Positions 22,770 to 35,643 of a stretch of 64,000 bases of DNA are shown piece after piece. The notes below the pieces were generated by a model that was not told the DNA's origin, made no database searches, and saw only the letters and a program-made list of their open reading frames with translations. Position numbers and translations under genes: made by a program. The stretch comes from Siphonodentalium dalli (Eukaryota; Mollusca; Scaphopoda; Gadilida; Siphonodentaliidae), in assembly GCA_032622095.1 (NCBI GenBank), contig CP136061.1:123890754-123954753 (forward strand), read 5' to 3'. The stretch's first letter is position 1, and each line of letters begins with the position of its first letter.

Positions 22770-23313
22770 ATTTATTATCCATCCCTTAGCTAACACCATT
22801 TCCGATTGGGCAAAAGCCGCCACGTGATAGTCCTGGAAAAAGTCATATTGGACTCCCGAAAGTCATATTGGACACCCGACTGTACAATATGACTTTTCAT
22901 ATTGGACTCCGTGACGTCACGAATTAACTCTATTGCGAAATGAATCGGTGAAATTGTGATGCGCGCGCAACATTGATGGATTTTAGCAGACGTTTCACTT
23001 CCGCATTGAGTTTTTTTCTCACTTCCGTGTTTACTTTTCCAAATCATGCTTTCTGATGATCAATATACGGTACAGGCTTTTATAGAGAATTAAGTGCCGA
23101 CAAATACCAAAAATAACCACAAAAGTTTTATTTCCAAAATTTGGATAAACATACAGATGGATAATAAAAATGTCATTATACAATATTGTGTACAGTATGA
23201 GTTTTTCTTGTACTCGTCCAGGTTGTGGTGAAAAGTCCAATATGACTTTTCACCACAACCTGGACTCGTACAAGAAAAACACATACTGTACACAACATTG
23301 TATAATAACTTTA
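22770..23313. mobile_element. Palindromic dispersed element, fullest copy
   Basis: It begins tattatccatcccttagcta, carries tgacgtcacgaattaactc, and ends in a near-perfect hairpin of about 140 bp at 23170-23310. The tip is ggtgaaaagtccaatatgac. The copies at 4606 and 10205 show it is dispersed. No coding capacity. Confidence 0.75.
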
Positions 23314-23773
23314 TATTAATATATACCCTTGGTATGGTCGATATGTAAGGATTTGAGATTCGATGTGATACAGAACCATTCGACAGAGCCCTATATAATT
23401 TATATTATTGAAATATCTCAGTTGCATGTTGCGATGATCTGTATCATCTGACCCCCACCTTTTAATTGGAACAAGGATAAAGTTACGGTATCCATCTCAT
23501 ATGAAACAACGTCGTGTCGGATGCCCGCCTCAATTTTAAAAGAAACATTTTCAACTGATGAATAATAGCATTGTTATTTCGTAGACAATCGCGACCTCGC
23601 TTGGCGTGGTATATGACTCAGATCACGTAACAGTTCCTGGTTATTTACCTTTTCATGTGATTATTTTGGGCTGCATTCAATATATTGATAACAAACTTTA
23701 GGAAAATACGAAATTGTTGCATTACACTGACAACATCAGATTAGTGGACACAGTGTGGTTTACGGTGGTGATA

Positions 23774-24211
23774 TCAAGCCTTGAAATAGTGTGTCTGTCA
23801 TTTGCAGAATAAAGGCCCCCAGAGGATGAATTTAGTGAGCAACCCCGCACACTAGGCTAGCATCACAAAACTATCACCCTGTGACTCTCCTTCTGCTTAG
23901 GCCTCATCTTCTGGGAAGTATCTATAGTCTCAAATTAACATTGGTTTTAGTAACTTTTTCCCTTCTGTTCAGTTGCTATATCCCCCAATTTGCTGAAGAT
24001 AAATTTCTTAAATGAGGTGACTAATGGGTGAACATCACCAACTTCATCTGGGGAACTTCAATCTGATCCTAGGTCTCCAATTGCAGTTGATGTCTGAGCA
24101 CAGAATGAGGTTCCCAGAGGGTGAATTTGGTGATGCTATGTGGGATAGCATCACTAAATGCACCCTCTGGGGACCTCATTCCGCATGACAGACACGCTAT
24201 TTCAAGGCTTG
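23774..24211. mobile_element. About 438-bp TIR element with hairpin at each end (GAGGTCCCCAGAGG family), full copy
   Basis: The outer TIR is tcaagccttgaaatagtgtg at left and its complement at right. Just inside each TIR lies the ccccagagg..gaatttagtga hairpin sequence. The copy at 49859-50286 is the same element in the opposite orientation, with matching inner sequence (cttctgttcagt, ccaattgcagttga). Confidence 0.75.
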
Positions 24212-24472
24212 TGTGATGTTCTGTCTGAGTGGATCGCATGGTTGTCTGCGTAAGACTTTTGTGACAAGCTCTGGGACTTTCGGTCGGGTCAAGTTATATG
24301 GTTTCACTTCATCTGTCTGATCAACATGTCGGATCCCGAGTACCGGCCTTCAAACATGCATTACAACCTAAATGGCATAAAACTATAGATTCTGTGTATA
24401 GTGACATTTTCCCTATGAATACACACACACGTGACCGTTATTTTGTCTTAAATTAGGTGGCAACGATATATC

Positions 24473-24536
24473 GATCTCAGGGAGACGGATAACAAGTCAC
24501 AACCTCTCGGATTTTGCACCAAGGTTCATTACTGGC
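24473..24536 (+). other. Possible isolated exon, unrecognised
   Basis: After the acceptor-like cttaaattag the sequence reads WQRYIDLRETDNKSQPLGF then CTKVHYWQ, open to a GTAAAA donor-like site. It could be an alternative last exon of the kinase gene (AG+G phase also fits) or chance. I do not recognise the peptide. Confidence 0.2.
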
Positions 24537-24730
24537 AAGTAAAAATGCCTTCATGTACCATTTAGCAGTGCAAATATATAGATGTGTAATATAAATGTGT
24601 ACGAATCCCTCTATCTCATCAAAACAGCTACATTTGTATAACTGTGTATATGTGCATGTTATTTTGTGTGTCAGTTTCGAACCCTATGTATTCAATACTG
24701 GAGAACCCTACTACATGCATGTACGATATA

Positions 24731-25405
24731 CACGGGATGGGAACTGTCGGGTTCCGCGAGGCTGATACCTCTTCCGATTTTCGGTCCAGTTCTTATCCGA
24801 TCTGGTCAAGGTCACTAGGGATTTTCCCATGGTAAATAACGCAAGTTTTCCGTAACAGAGAAATATATGCAGTTCTTTTGTTGAATATATACATTTCCGG
24901 CTACGTCAAAAGTTACTATCAAAACATACTAGTTGGAAATTGTGAAGTAAACGTGGAATAGTAGAATTTGTCCATTTTCCAAAATGTTCCAGTTCACCAG
25001 TGATGGGCCCCAGTTCACTATTGATACTATCGGTTCACTATCCGAACATCTATGCAGCAGATATTTGATAAATTAAGTGTGTATATGTTGGAACTAAAAC
25101 TACACAATAGACTCACTTTTGTTTGAAATTAATCGGTAATGGTTATTGCGATACGGTAGTTTGGTAAATGGTGTAAAGAACGTCTGTTTTGGACCAAATC
25201 ATGAAGTGGTTTAATAGTAAACGTTTCTCAGTTTTGAAACCAGTATAGATATAGAACTAATATAATCTAAAGTATCAAAATAAGTTCATTGTCATGATAT
25301 TTGCATACGTGGTATGTTTATGGAAATTCTATGGAATAACTACAGGAATTGTAGTAAATGTCGCCATTTTGCACAAAAAACTCGCAAGTGAACTATGTCC
25401 AGATA
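24731..25405. mobile_element. CACGGGGTAGGAACTG-terminus element, diverged copy
   Basis: It begins cacgggatgggaactg and continues through gcgaggctgatacctcttcc, tggtcaaggtcactaggga and ccagttcaccagtgatgggc to ctcgcaagtgaact. This matches the reverse complement of 45339-45894, which has both ends. The right terminus is not clear here. Confidence 0.65.
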
Positions 25406-25785
25406 TATTATTGTACTGGATAGTCTAAGCATTTCCATAATATGGTTGTCGGTTGTCAGTAATGCTAACATTATAGTTTACACTTGTGCATACCCGTCCA
25501 TGTGTTTATTTGCAACATTGTATATATATGTTAACATGATTGTGATGATAATATATATATTTTTTATACTCTTTTTTTGTTGGTGGGAATAAAGATTTGC
25601 GGGCAATCTTTACAATTATATGTGATACGACATAATCACTCACCTTGCTGTTTTATATTTGTATTTCGTGTTGTGTTATGCCACGTTTATCTCATTTAAA
25701 TAACGTTTACTGTCCGCCTCGCATGACATGAGAAATTTTTAAACACACGCGTCTTCACTTCATCTGGTCCAATTGTCCTTAACAT

Positions 25786-26346
25786 AAACCAGCTATAGTG
25801 AAATCGGTAGGGATAATACTGATTTACGTTGAAGTACCACTCATCTGAAATCACCAAAAAAAAAATAACGGTTATTAAATGTCACAATTGTGAAAGTAAC
25901 ATGATTTGTTTCATATAAAACAATTTTTTTCACAATTGTTCTGAACTCCACAAGAGCTGTCAACTAAAAGTAGTAATTTAATGTGAAAAATATATTTTAT
26001 CACAGTGTTTGCATAATTTCTCAAGAATACGAATTCATTTGACCTCGCGACGTCGTAACAGTTCGGGTCTTCTCTGAGCGTAAAAAACACAGATCAAACG
26101 TGAGTTATTTCTAATTAACCGTCAAATTCTGGGAATAATTTAAACACAAATGTTAGATAATTAGATTATACTGCATTATTGTGATATCACTCTTTTCGAT
26201 AAATATAGGATTTTGTATAATAAAGTTGATTAAAATGAACGAAAAATCCAGCCACTGGATATGGGCGGAAGGCTTCTATAGAAAAGTGAGGTAACAGTAC
26301 TTCGACGTAAACCAGTATTATTCCTACCGATTTCACTAGCTGGTTT
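25786..26346. repeat. Inverted repeat with arms of about 50 bp
   Basis: aaaccagctatagtgaaatc through acgttgaagtac (25786-25837) pairs with gtacttcgacgtaaaccagt through actagctggttt (26297-26346). The enclosed 460 bp is AT-rich and non-coding, so it is probably a MITE. Confidence 0.65.
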
Positions 26347-26376
26347 ACGTTGAAGGAAACTTGGACTATGTACACT

Positions 26377-26683
26377 TTAAAGGTGGATTATCTCTTTGTA
26401 AACATGTCGAAGACTCCTGTCCGGAAATGCTTCTATCGATTGATATTGATTTTATTTCGAATATGTTCTGGTCTAAAAAGGTGTGGTTGTTTAGCTAACG
26501 AACAATAGTAGTTACTGTTCACAGAGACCAGAAATTTGATTGCCTAATTTTGTCACAAATAAACGTTAATTATACCCATTATCGCTTATAACTATGGAAT
26601 AAAACAATATAACCAATCAATCTGGGACATTTGACGTTCGGTATGTAGCCATAGGAACAGCCTAATGCTCTCTATCGCTATAT
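26377..26683. mobile_element. TTAA MITE family, copy 3 left half, split by the 9.4-kb insertion
   Basis: It starts TTAAAGGTGGATTATCTC and matches the copy at 37407 up to gctctctatcgctatat. At that point the intact copy continues tggtatcacccg, but here CCCAGATAGCAC begins. The missing part resumes at 36076. A small deletion removes part of the left TIR. Confidence 0.85.
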
Positions 26684-26689
26684 CCCAGA

Positions 26690-27350
26690 TAGCACACCCA
26701 CGTTGGGCCAACGTCATTTCTATCGTTGGGCCAACGTTGGAATCCAACGTTGGCCCAACTATGGCTGTTGCCGCTGGCTCGGCGTCGGCTCGACGTCGGA
26801 TCCCGTCGTCGACTCGACGGTGGTTCGACGTCGAGCCGATGTTGGTGCGCCGTCGGGCACCCGACGTTGAAACGACGTCGAACCAACGGTGAATTCCACT
26901 AATAATACGACGTTGAGCCAACGTTGGGCCAACGTCATTTCTATCAACGTTGGAATCCAACGTTGGGTCAACTATGGCTGTTGCCGCTGGCTCGGCGTCG
27001 GCTCGACGTCGGATCCCGTCGTCGACTCGACTGTGGTTCGACGTCGATCCGACGGTGGTGCGCCGTCGGGCACCGACGTTGAAACGACGTCGAACCAACG
27101 GTGATTTCCACTAATAATACGACGTTGGGCCAACGTCATTTCTATCAACGTTGGAATCCAACGTTGGGCCAACTATGGCTGTTGCCGCTGGCTCGGCGTC
27201 GGCTTGACGTCGGATCCCGTCGTCGACTCGACGGTGGTTCGACGTCGAGCCGACGTTGGTGCGCCCTCGGGAACCCGACGTTGAAACGACGTCGAATCAA
27301 CGGTGAATTCCACTAAGAATACGACGTTGGGGCAACGTTGGGCCAACGTT
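26690..27350. repeat. Left subterminal array: three units of 201-213 bp rich in ACGTTGGGCCAACGT
   Basis: atggctgttgccgctggctc begins at 26761, 26974 and 27175. Each unit ends in short palindromes such as CGTTGGGCCAACG and TCGACGTCGA. GC content is far above that of the surroundings. The Arg-rich open frames on both strands are artefacts of the repeat. Confidence 0.9.
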
Positions 27351-29690
27351 GTGTTTGGGCATTGACAGGGACGGATCGAGGCTCCATTCGTAGGGTCGAT
27401 TCCCCTCACATTAGGGCGTCCTTATAAAATTAACATCTGATGAGATACAACATACCAATAAATTTTAAGTCCCACATAATGTTTGCAACTTCAAAGTATT
27501 ATAATTGGAAACAACATTCATTTTCACAAATATGAAACCAGAATAAAATGAAACATATAGAAAAAAAAGTGTATGCCGATTTAAATAAAGACAAAATGAC
27601 ATGTCATTAGTTGTTGATTTTAAGAATCTTGACCATCTACTCACTCTAATGAAAAATATTTTTTATTGGTCTCCTGAATAAAGTTATCGAAAATGCTACA
27701 TATTTTTGTTAGCTTATATATCCCTTTACCATACAAAATAAATGTCTTAATTTGCGATTTTGTGCTCTCGATAATGTTGGGAACAAAATATTCAAACATT
27801 ATGTGGCTTTAAACTTTGGTCAGGTTACATCTTCTTCGAACATCATTATTATGGAGGGTGATCTGATGTAGATGTGCAAAATTTGAAACGGCTCAAAGTA
27901 CATATGATTAAATTAAACCTAGTAATTGCTCATTTACGTACCAGTGCTATTATATAGAGAGAACTCTGTGCATGGTGATATACAATATCACATAAGAAAG
28001 AATATCGCGTTTTTGCAATCCGTTTTCTAATTAGTCCATGATACTGTAGATTCTGATTATATAAATTCAATACATGCATGTACAGCAATTAATTTTATCT
28101 GTTGACATATTATGAAATGAGCAATTACTAAGCTTATTTGTATCTATGCACATATGTATGCCACTTTTGCATATGTTGGAATGCTTTATCTGGGAGAAAT
28201 TAAACCCATGGATCCATAAAGATTAATTTATGTATACAAAACCCAACATATTATATGAAATATAATATTTTCATCATTCCATGATCTGTCAGTGTACTCA
28301 TGGCTCATGCATATATGTATGCAGGAACTTGGCTTGTATGAAGCAACTGTTTTGTAGGACATTGATTGACAATTCTTCTGAAGAAATCATATCGCGAGAG
28401 AAACCATTTTATATTCACCTCCTTGAATATCTGGAATTTACCATTTTCATAGGTTATCATTACGTTATTAATAACTGATGTATCAGATGTATAACTGCCA
28501 CAACAAGATGAACACACATCATCCTTTCAGTGCCGATTATCGTTACACCGATGAATGCCGAGTTTATTTTTTGCATCTGATTGAATGCACAACACAGGAC
28601 AAGTAAGAATTTCCATCCAAGTGAATAACCATAAACTGACGAATTCATATCGTACATGGTGTTATGTCGGTCGCGCTGGTGTCAGTCGTTCAATAATATT
28701 CACAATACAACGATGTGCAACACGATATATACCATGATGGAATACTGGTACATGTAAGTTCATATCCCCAAGCCGTTGATGGTTTCGACAGCCGAGTAAA
28801 CTTTGATCGAATCCGCTTGTATAGTGCCATAGCTTATACACAAAATATCCAGATCCAGAAACAGGATAGCAAGTAAATAAGTCCTGAAAGAAACAGAGAA
28901 TAACGTTAGCCCAATGCATTTTCTGTGTGCAGCTTGACATTGTCACACACTGTACACATCTTGATATATAAGAACCAGACCAATCCGGGAAATTCCTACA
29001 TGCATTTGCATGCACGAGAGTACTTTAATTATTTGACCGGTTGCCAATAATATATATAAAATATGTATGCATATGGTACTTTAATTAATCGAACGGTTCC
29101 CGATAGTATATTATAGGTACCATACCTTTGCACGTGGTACGTAATCGTTACATATACTGGTCTCGAGGAATTCGTGAGTTGGAAGGACTTGAGCACGTGA
29201 TGATGACACCGACGCCGATAGGCGGAGGTGTTATGCGCGCGCGAAGTTTCAATGATATATTGTATATTATATGATCTTCTATTAAGGGGGAATTAAAGAT
29301 ATATATATACCCAGGATCGTCTCAATCAACCAATTAGTCACGGATTCTCAAAACTCGCTATAAGCCTACGTACTGCTCACTCTCGTCGGTGTCAATTTCT
29401 AGCAAAACTGTCAATCAGTTCATTAATAAAATTTCACAGATCCCACAAGAGCCAGCGCATGGTAAGTTTCTGCTCATTGGAAATTTTCCCCAGCAAATAT
29501 GAGACCGAACATATTAGTAAATTCGCAAGATATCGAGTAATTATTTTAGCATGTTTTGAATTGTTGTCAGCCGTATCATCAACGATAAAGAGTGTTTGTG
29601 TTTCAATGCCCATTTACTAGTACGATGAATATTAAACAGCGGTTTGAAAACTTGCTTTATAAATAATCTCAGCATTTGGAATGGATATGT
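27351..29690. other. AT-rich interior of the 9.4-kb element, no gene seen
   Basis: There is no open frame with coding character and no family resemblance. A TATA-like stretch atatatatatacccagg near 29300 is followed about 160 bases later by a start codon abutting a donor (GCGCATG/gtaagt near 29460). This could be a relic promoter and first exon, but nothing downstream supports it. Confidence 0.4.
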
Positions 29691-30600
29691 AGAACGGGGT
29701 TTGAGAACGGGGGGGGGGGGGTAATATGTCAGGGACTTTGACAGAAGCCTTCCTTTTTTGAGGGGTTAAATTGCAACCACCCGTGAACCAATCTGTTTTC
29801 CCAACTTGACCAAGTTTCATCTGGTCTCCCATTCGATGCTGAGTTTGAAATCCGACACACTACCATTTAATAGCTATAATATAGTCTTTGTAGAAAATAA
29901 TATAATGTACTCTAAATATTACATATCTGTTGGGAACCGAAACTATCCAGACGATCTCAGAAAGATTTTGCCTGAAATTCAACTTATGATATTGAAAATT
30001 CCAAATCTTGAAATTAGCTCACCGCATAATAATGACCAAAACGATACTCATTAGAAATTTGGAAATGTAAACTATCGAAATGATCTCAAACAGATTTTGC
30101 CTAAGATGTTCAACTTATAAAGTTATTAAAAATTTAAAATGTTGAAATTATCTGGGGGGGGGGGGGGGTGGGGGGGGGGGGGGTAATACCTCGACCTCTA
30201 TCGCCACATCCATGTTGCGATCACCCTAATTATTTGTTCTAACCCACAACCTCCTAGAGTGGGCAATCTTACTGTCAGGTCAGGGACAATACGGGTAAGG
30301 TTGTCCCGCCCCATTAACTTTGACCAAAATGTTAGGCATTTCATGACTGACACGACATTAATTTAAGTTATTGAAAATTCCAAAATGTTGAAAAGTTTGA
30401 CAAAAATTGGGGAGGGGTGGTAACACCTCAATGTTCAAACCCCTGTCGCCACATCCATTTTTGCACACATTACCATATTTATTCCAACCCACATTGTCAC
30501 AGATATTAAATTCTTACTGTCAGGGGCGTGAGGACAACGGGAGTGGGGGCTTGACAACAGCATGTTTATAGCAGACCGCCTTTCTACCAAACTGCTCTAA
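29690..30600. repeat. Diverged repeat units with poly-G runs (left group)
   Basis: Units carry a G run (29709-29721; 30154-30183 with one T), then taatacctc or taacacctca, and tcgccacatcca. The same phrase recurs near 30430, and a group of similar units follows at 32900-35240. Confidence 0.55.
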
Positions 30601-30613
30601 ATGTAGGCAGCGG

Positions 30614-32769
30614 CTATTCGCCATCGGATGGCAAATAGCGATTCTACCGATATGCGCTATTTGCCATCCGATGGTATTTTAAATAAACGAAAACATATCA
30701 TATCATCACAATACGCTATTATAACGAGGATTCCTACCGCCTTCGTGATCATTAGGCCCGGACCAGTTGACCGTCGGTTGACCACCTACAGATATCATGG
30801 GGGGATGGCAAATAAGAAATCGACAAATTTTGAAGGAAATTTCGTATAGTTTGAACATTTAGTGGCACAAGCTGTCGCTATATGGCCACATAATCACCAT
30901 TTGTACCCGCCTTACTGAAAACCCGGACCAGTTGACCGTCGGTTGACCACCCACAGTTATCCTGGGGGGATGGCAAATAAGAAATCGACAAATTTTGAAG
31001 GAAATTTCGTATAGTTTGAACATTTAGTGGCACAAGCTGTCGCTATATGGCCACATAATCACCATTTGTACCCGCCTTACTGAAAACCCGGACCAGTTGA
31101 CCGTCGGTTGACCACCCACAGATATCATGGGGGGATGGCAAATAAGAAATCGACAAATTTTGAAGGAAATTTCGTATAGTTTGAACATTTAGTGGCACAA
31201 GCTGTCGCTATATGGCCACATAATCATCATTTGTACCCGCCTTACTGAAAACCCGGACCAGTTGACCGTCGGTTGACCACCCACAGATATCCTGTGGGGA
31301 TGGCAAATAAGAAATCGACAAATTTTGAATGAAATTTCGTATAGTTTGAACATTTAGTGGCACAAGCTGTCGCTATATGGCCACATAATCACCATTTGTA
31401 CCCGCCTTACTGAAAACCCGGACCAGTTGACCGTCGGTTGACCACCCACAGATATCCTGGGGGGATGGCAAATAAGAAATCGACAAATTTTGAAGGAAAT
31501 TTCGTATAGTTTGAACATTTAGTGGCACAAGCTGTCGCTATATGGCCACATAATCATCATTTGTACCCGCCTTACTGAAAACCCGGACCAGTTGACCGTA
31601 GTATATATGTGGGTGGTCAACCGACGGTCAACTGGTCCGGGTTTTCAGTAAGGCGGGTACAAATGATGATTATGTGGCCATATAGCGACAGCTTGTGCCA
31701 CTAAATGTTCAAACTATACGAAATTTCCTTCAAAATTTGTCGATTTCTTATTTGCCATCCCCCCATGATATCTGTAGGTGGTCAACCGACGGTCAACTGG
31801 TCCGGGTTTTCAGTAAGGCGGGTACAAATGATGAATATGTGGCCATATAGCGACAGCTTGTGCCACTAAATGTTCAAACTATATGAAATTTCCTTCAAAA
31901 TTTGTCGATTCCTTATTTGCCATCCCCCCAGGATATATGTGGGTGGTCAACCGACGGTCAACTGGTCCGGGTTTTCAGTAAGGCGGGTACAAATGATGAT
32001 TATGTGGCCATATAGCGACAGCTTGTGCCACTAAATGTTCAAACTATACGAAATTTTCTTCAAAATTTGTCGATTCCTTATTTGCCATCCCCCCAGGATA
32101 TCTGTGGGTGGTCAACCGACGGTCAACTGGTCCGGGTTTTCAGTAAGGCGGGTACAAATGGTGATTATGTGGCCATATAGCGACAGCTTGTGCCACTAAA
32201 TGTTCAAACTATATGAAATTTCCTTCAAAATTTGTCGATTCCTTATTTGCCATCCCCCCAGGATATCTGTGGGTGGTCAACCGACGGTCAACTGGTCCGG
32301 GTTTTCAGTAAGGCGGGTACAAATGATGATTATGTGGCCATATAGCGACAGCTTGTGCCACTAAATGTTCAAACTATACGAAATTTCCTTCAAAATTTGT
32401 CGATTTCTTATTTGCCATCCCCCCAGGATATCTGTGGGTGGTCAACCGACGGTCAACTGGTCCGGGTTTTCAGTAAGGCGGGTACAAATGGTGATTATGT
32501 GGCCATATAGCGACAGCTTGTGCCACTAAATGTTCAAACTATACGAAATTTCCTTCAAAATTTGTCGATTTCTTATTTGCCATCCCCCCATGATATCTGT
32601 AGGTGGTCAACCGACGGTCAACTGGGCCTAATGATCACGAAGGCGGTAGGAATCCTCGTTATAATAGCGTATTGTGATGATATGATATGTTTTCTTTTAT
32701 TTAAAATACCATCGGATGGCAAATAGCGCATATCGGTAGAATCGCTATTTGCCATCCGATGGCGAATAG
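30614..32769. mobile_element. 2156-bp foldback element: inverted arms of 165-bp tandem repeats
   Basis: gaccagttgaccgt occurs at exact 165-bp steps at 30761, 30926, 31091, 31256, 31421 and 31586. Its complement occurs at 31632, 31797, 31962, 32127, 32292, 32457 and 32622. The loop is only 24 bases (31600-31623). The outer 150 bp of each arm pairs and itself holds a hairpin built on gctatttgccatccgatgg. CTAAATGTAGGC lies just outside both ends (30597-30608 and 32778-32789), a candidate 12-bp target duplication. No coding capacity. Confidence 0.85.
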
Positions 32770-32859
32770 ACACTTCCCTAAATGTAGGCCTACTGGTTAG
32801 AACAACAAACTATTTCAGTTGGTAGCTTGGTGAGCCCCAAGCCAAGTAATTAATTGATA

Positions 32860-35240
32860 TGAATACCTCAGACAAAATATGGGATGGGTAATATTTGTTT
32901 ATTGGTAAAAAATGCCCGATATGTATCGCCAAAATTATTAAAAATTTCCAAAAGTTGTGCATGTCGCCACCCCCTGCATGCCGTCACGTCCCACATATCC
33001 CCAAAAATTTAAATTACCCGCCCAATAATATCTAATCATGTCTATTATTGGGGGGGGGGGGGGGTGTGTTCAAATTTATATTTTAGGGACACGCGGCATT
33101 TAATACAGTGACAACGTCCATTATGTTGTCATTGGTCGTTTGTGGGGGATGCATCAATACACAAATTGACCCCAACCAAATACATAAATTCTAATATTAT
33201 ACTCAACGTTACGACTATAGGCCCACACTACAGCTGAAATAATTATTGTGACACAGTGTGACAACGTAATAACTTCCTTCCAACAGCTCCAGTCATGTGA
33301 ACATTGACACAACGTATCAATATGACGTGATTCTTTGACGTAAACAATGTAAAATGATACGCACGTAATGTAAAGTTTGTAAAATGAAATTATTTTTTTG
33401 CAACTATGGGTGTATGACAATTGCTGGGCAGCGGATCGGGTTTCAAACCCATGTGACGTGAGTCATTGTAGAAACAAGTTGAAAATTTCATGTCTGACAC
33501 ATCATTACTTGGTAACTTTAAGTACGTGTTTTCATTGTCTGATTTTCCAACAATCAGTAGGAATATTTTTGTTTACACCTCCGGTATCATATTTTTAAAA
33601 CTTTTAGACTTTAGTAAAAATTGTTGTCTGACATGAACACCATTTTGGAAATGTTCCAGTCTTATTCAGTTTGGAAATTGCCAACAGTTGAAAAGCCTGG
33701 GTGCCGGTTGGAAAGTTTCAATGCAAAGCGGGGGGGGGGGGGGGGTGCAAATTGAAACTCGCGAAGGAGTTTGGTGTCTGGTTCAAGAGGAAATTCAACG
33801 TTGACACACCATAACAAAGACCATGTAGCCACGTCACTGATTCGGAGACCATAAATAGGTACATGTACATATTTCAGAAACTAAAAACTTCCCCGGGAAT
33901 CATACTCGAAAGAGCAGATAGACCCTTTCACACCTCAATATAAGCCTCCCTCCGATTAAGTATGTACTGCATGGTAATCACACAAGAATGGCCTGGTTGA
34001 CAGAATATTGATACATTGGCGCCATATGCTCTGGTAAGTACTTTTCACTGTCATTTTCCAGCTGTTTTAAATTTTTCGCAGAGAAGTGAAACGAACGCTC
34101 TTTATTTATAACATATATCAGGAATATATAGACTAACACGGAACGCTCCGTGTAAATAGCTGATTTTTGGTTGGGACCCAAACATCGTGTTCAAACTTGT
34201 ATTTGTTATGACTTCAATGCATCTTTTTGTGACATGTATTTATCGACCTATTTCGACACGGGAAACAATTCACAAGAGAATATTATTAGGTGTATTTTGG
34301 AGCGCAAACCGACAAGTGGATTTAAGGTACCGGTTGGAAAATACCGAATTAAGGGGAGGTTGTTCGAACTCCATGCATAAATCAATCTCCTACATAACAG
34401 GGCGTCAGACACCGTAGCGATGGGACTGAACTCTGGTTTGCAGCTTGAGCATTTTATACAACGAAACGGGTGGTGCAATCGTAAATTCCTATTCTGGTAG
34501 TACACCCCCCCCCCAACAGCTATAAGCATAATAGCCTATTATAGGGTATACGACTGAAAGTGGAACGGTATCCAGTGTCGTAGGCTGAACTTAATTATCC
34601 ATGGAAATCCATGACAGGGACGTGGCTAGATGGGTTTCAACGTTGGGGAGGGGTGCATCCACCTTGGAATTTTCAACTGCACCCCCCCTTTGGGGTTTGA
34701 TTTCCCCAAAAGTTACTGGCCCCTCACAGCCTGGATGTTAGCATTATTCTAAATGGATCAGAAGTATTGTTGTCACAACCAGAAGAGGAACGGAATACAC
34801 TGAGAACATTTTGAGATCCGAACCTGAAAATAGCAAACTCCTAACATCTAGACTGGCCTCAAGAATTCCAATTGTTGGAAATTTCCAACCTGAGACCCCC
34901 CCCCCCCCCCACCCTAAGGTCGTAAATTTTCCAACTGATGCCATTTCAGTCAATTTTTTTAACAAAAGTAGGACAATGTGCAAATGATGTTCCATAAACA
35001 ATTAATAATTGTTGGAAAATCAAACTACGAGAACAATCTCAACTTTTAATATTGTTGGTGTGACCGTGCGAAAGTTCCAATTAATGTTGTGTCATGTATG
35101 AAATATCCAACTGTTGACAATTTTGACCAAAGTTGTGGTGGGGTGGGGGATGCGAGACACACGTGCAACACCCCTGCCGCCATTTCCCTAAATCCATGCA
35201 TTATCACACATGGATCGTGAAATTTAGATAGTAATTAGAA
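32860..35240. repeat. Diverged repeat units with poly-G/poly-C runs (right group)
   Basis: G runs lie at 33050-33064 and 33730-33745, C runs at 34505-34514 and 34896-34910. Nearby phrases such as ttggaaattgccaac, ttggaaatttccaac and ccgccatttccctaaatcca recur in both orientations. Short open frames here have no family resemblance. Confidence 0.5.
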
Positions 35241-35643
35241 TGACATTTTCTTCCTTATACAGTCGGATGCCATCACACGAAACTGACATAAATTTATTTG
35301 TTTTCGTTTCTGACAATTGAAGGGTTAAACTTCAAATTCAAACTTTAAGTTGGCTGTGGAGGAAATGAATCCGACGACGCACGCTTATCGTTGAAATTCC
35401 AAGTTATTCGGCATGATATTCTCAACTAAAGTACTTACCGGTACTTCTTCGGGTCCCTATATATAGCTGGTGATGGTGTTCCGTGGTGCATTATCCAAAT
35501 AATAATCCATTAAACCGAGAAGCTCACTCAGAACACAAATGCAAGTTCAGTCAATAAACCAAAGCGTTATTTGAAAAAAGAAACACGCGACCAGATAAGA
35601 ATGACGTTAAAATGACGCTACGACGTAATCGACCGATTTCTCC

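Noticed and set aside
26592-27409. Several overlapping Arg-rich open frames on both strands
   Set aside because: They are translations of the ACGTTGGGCCAACGT tandem palindromes, open in many frames because of composition, with no family resemblance.
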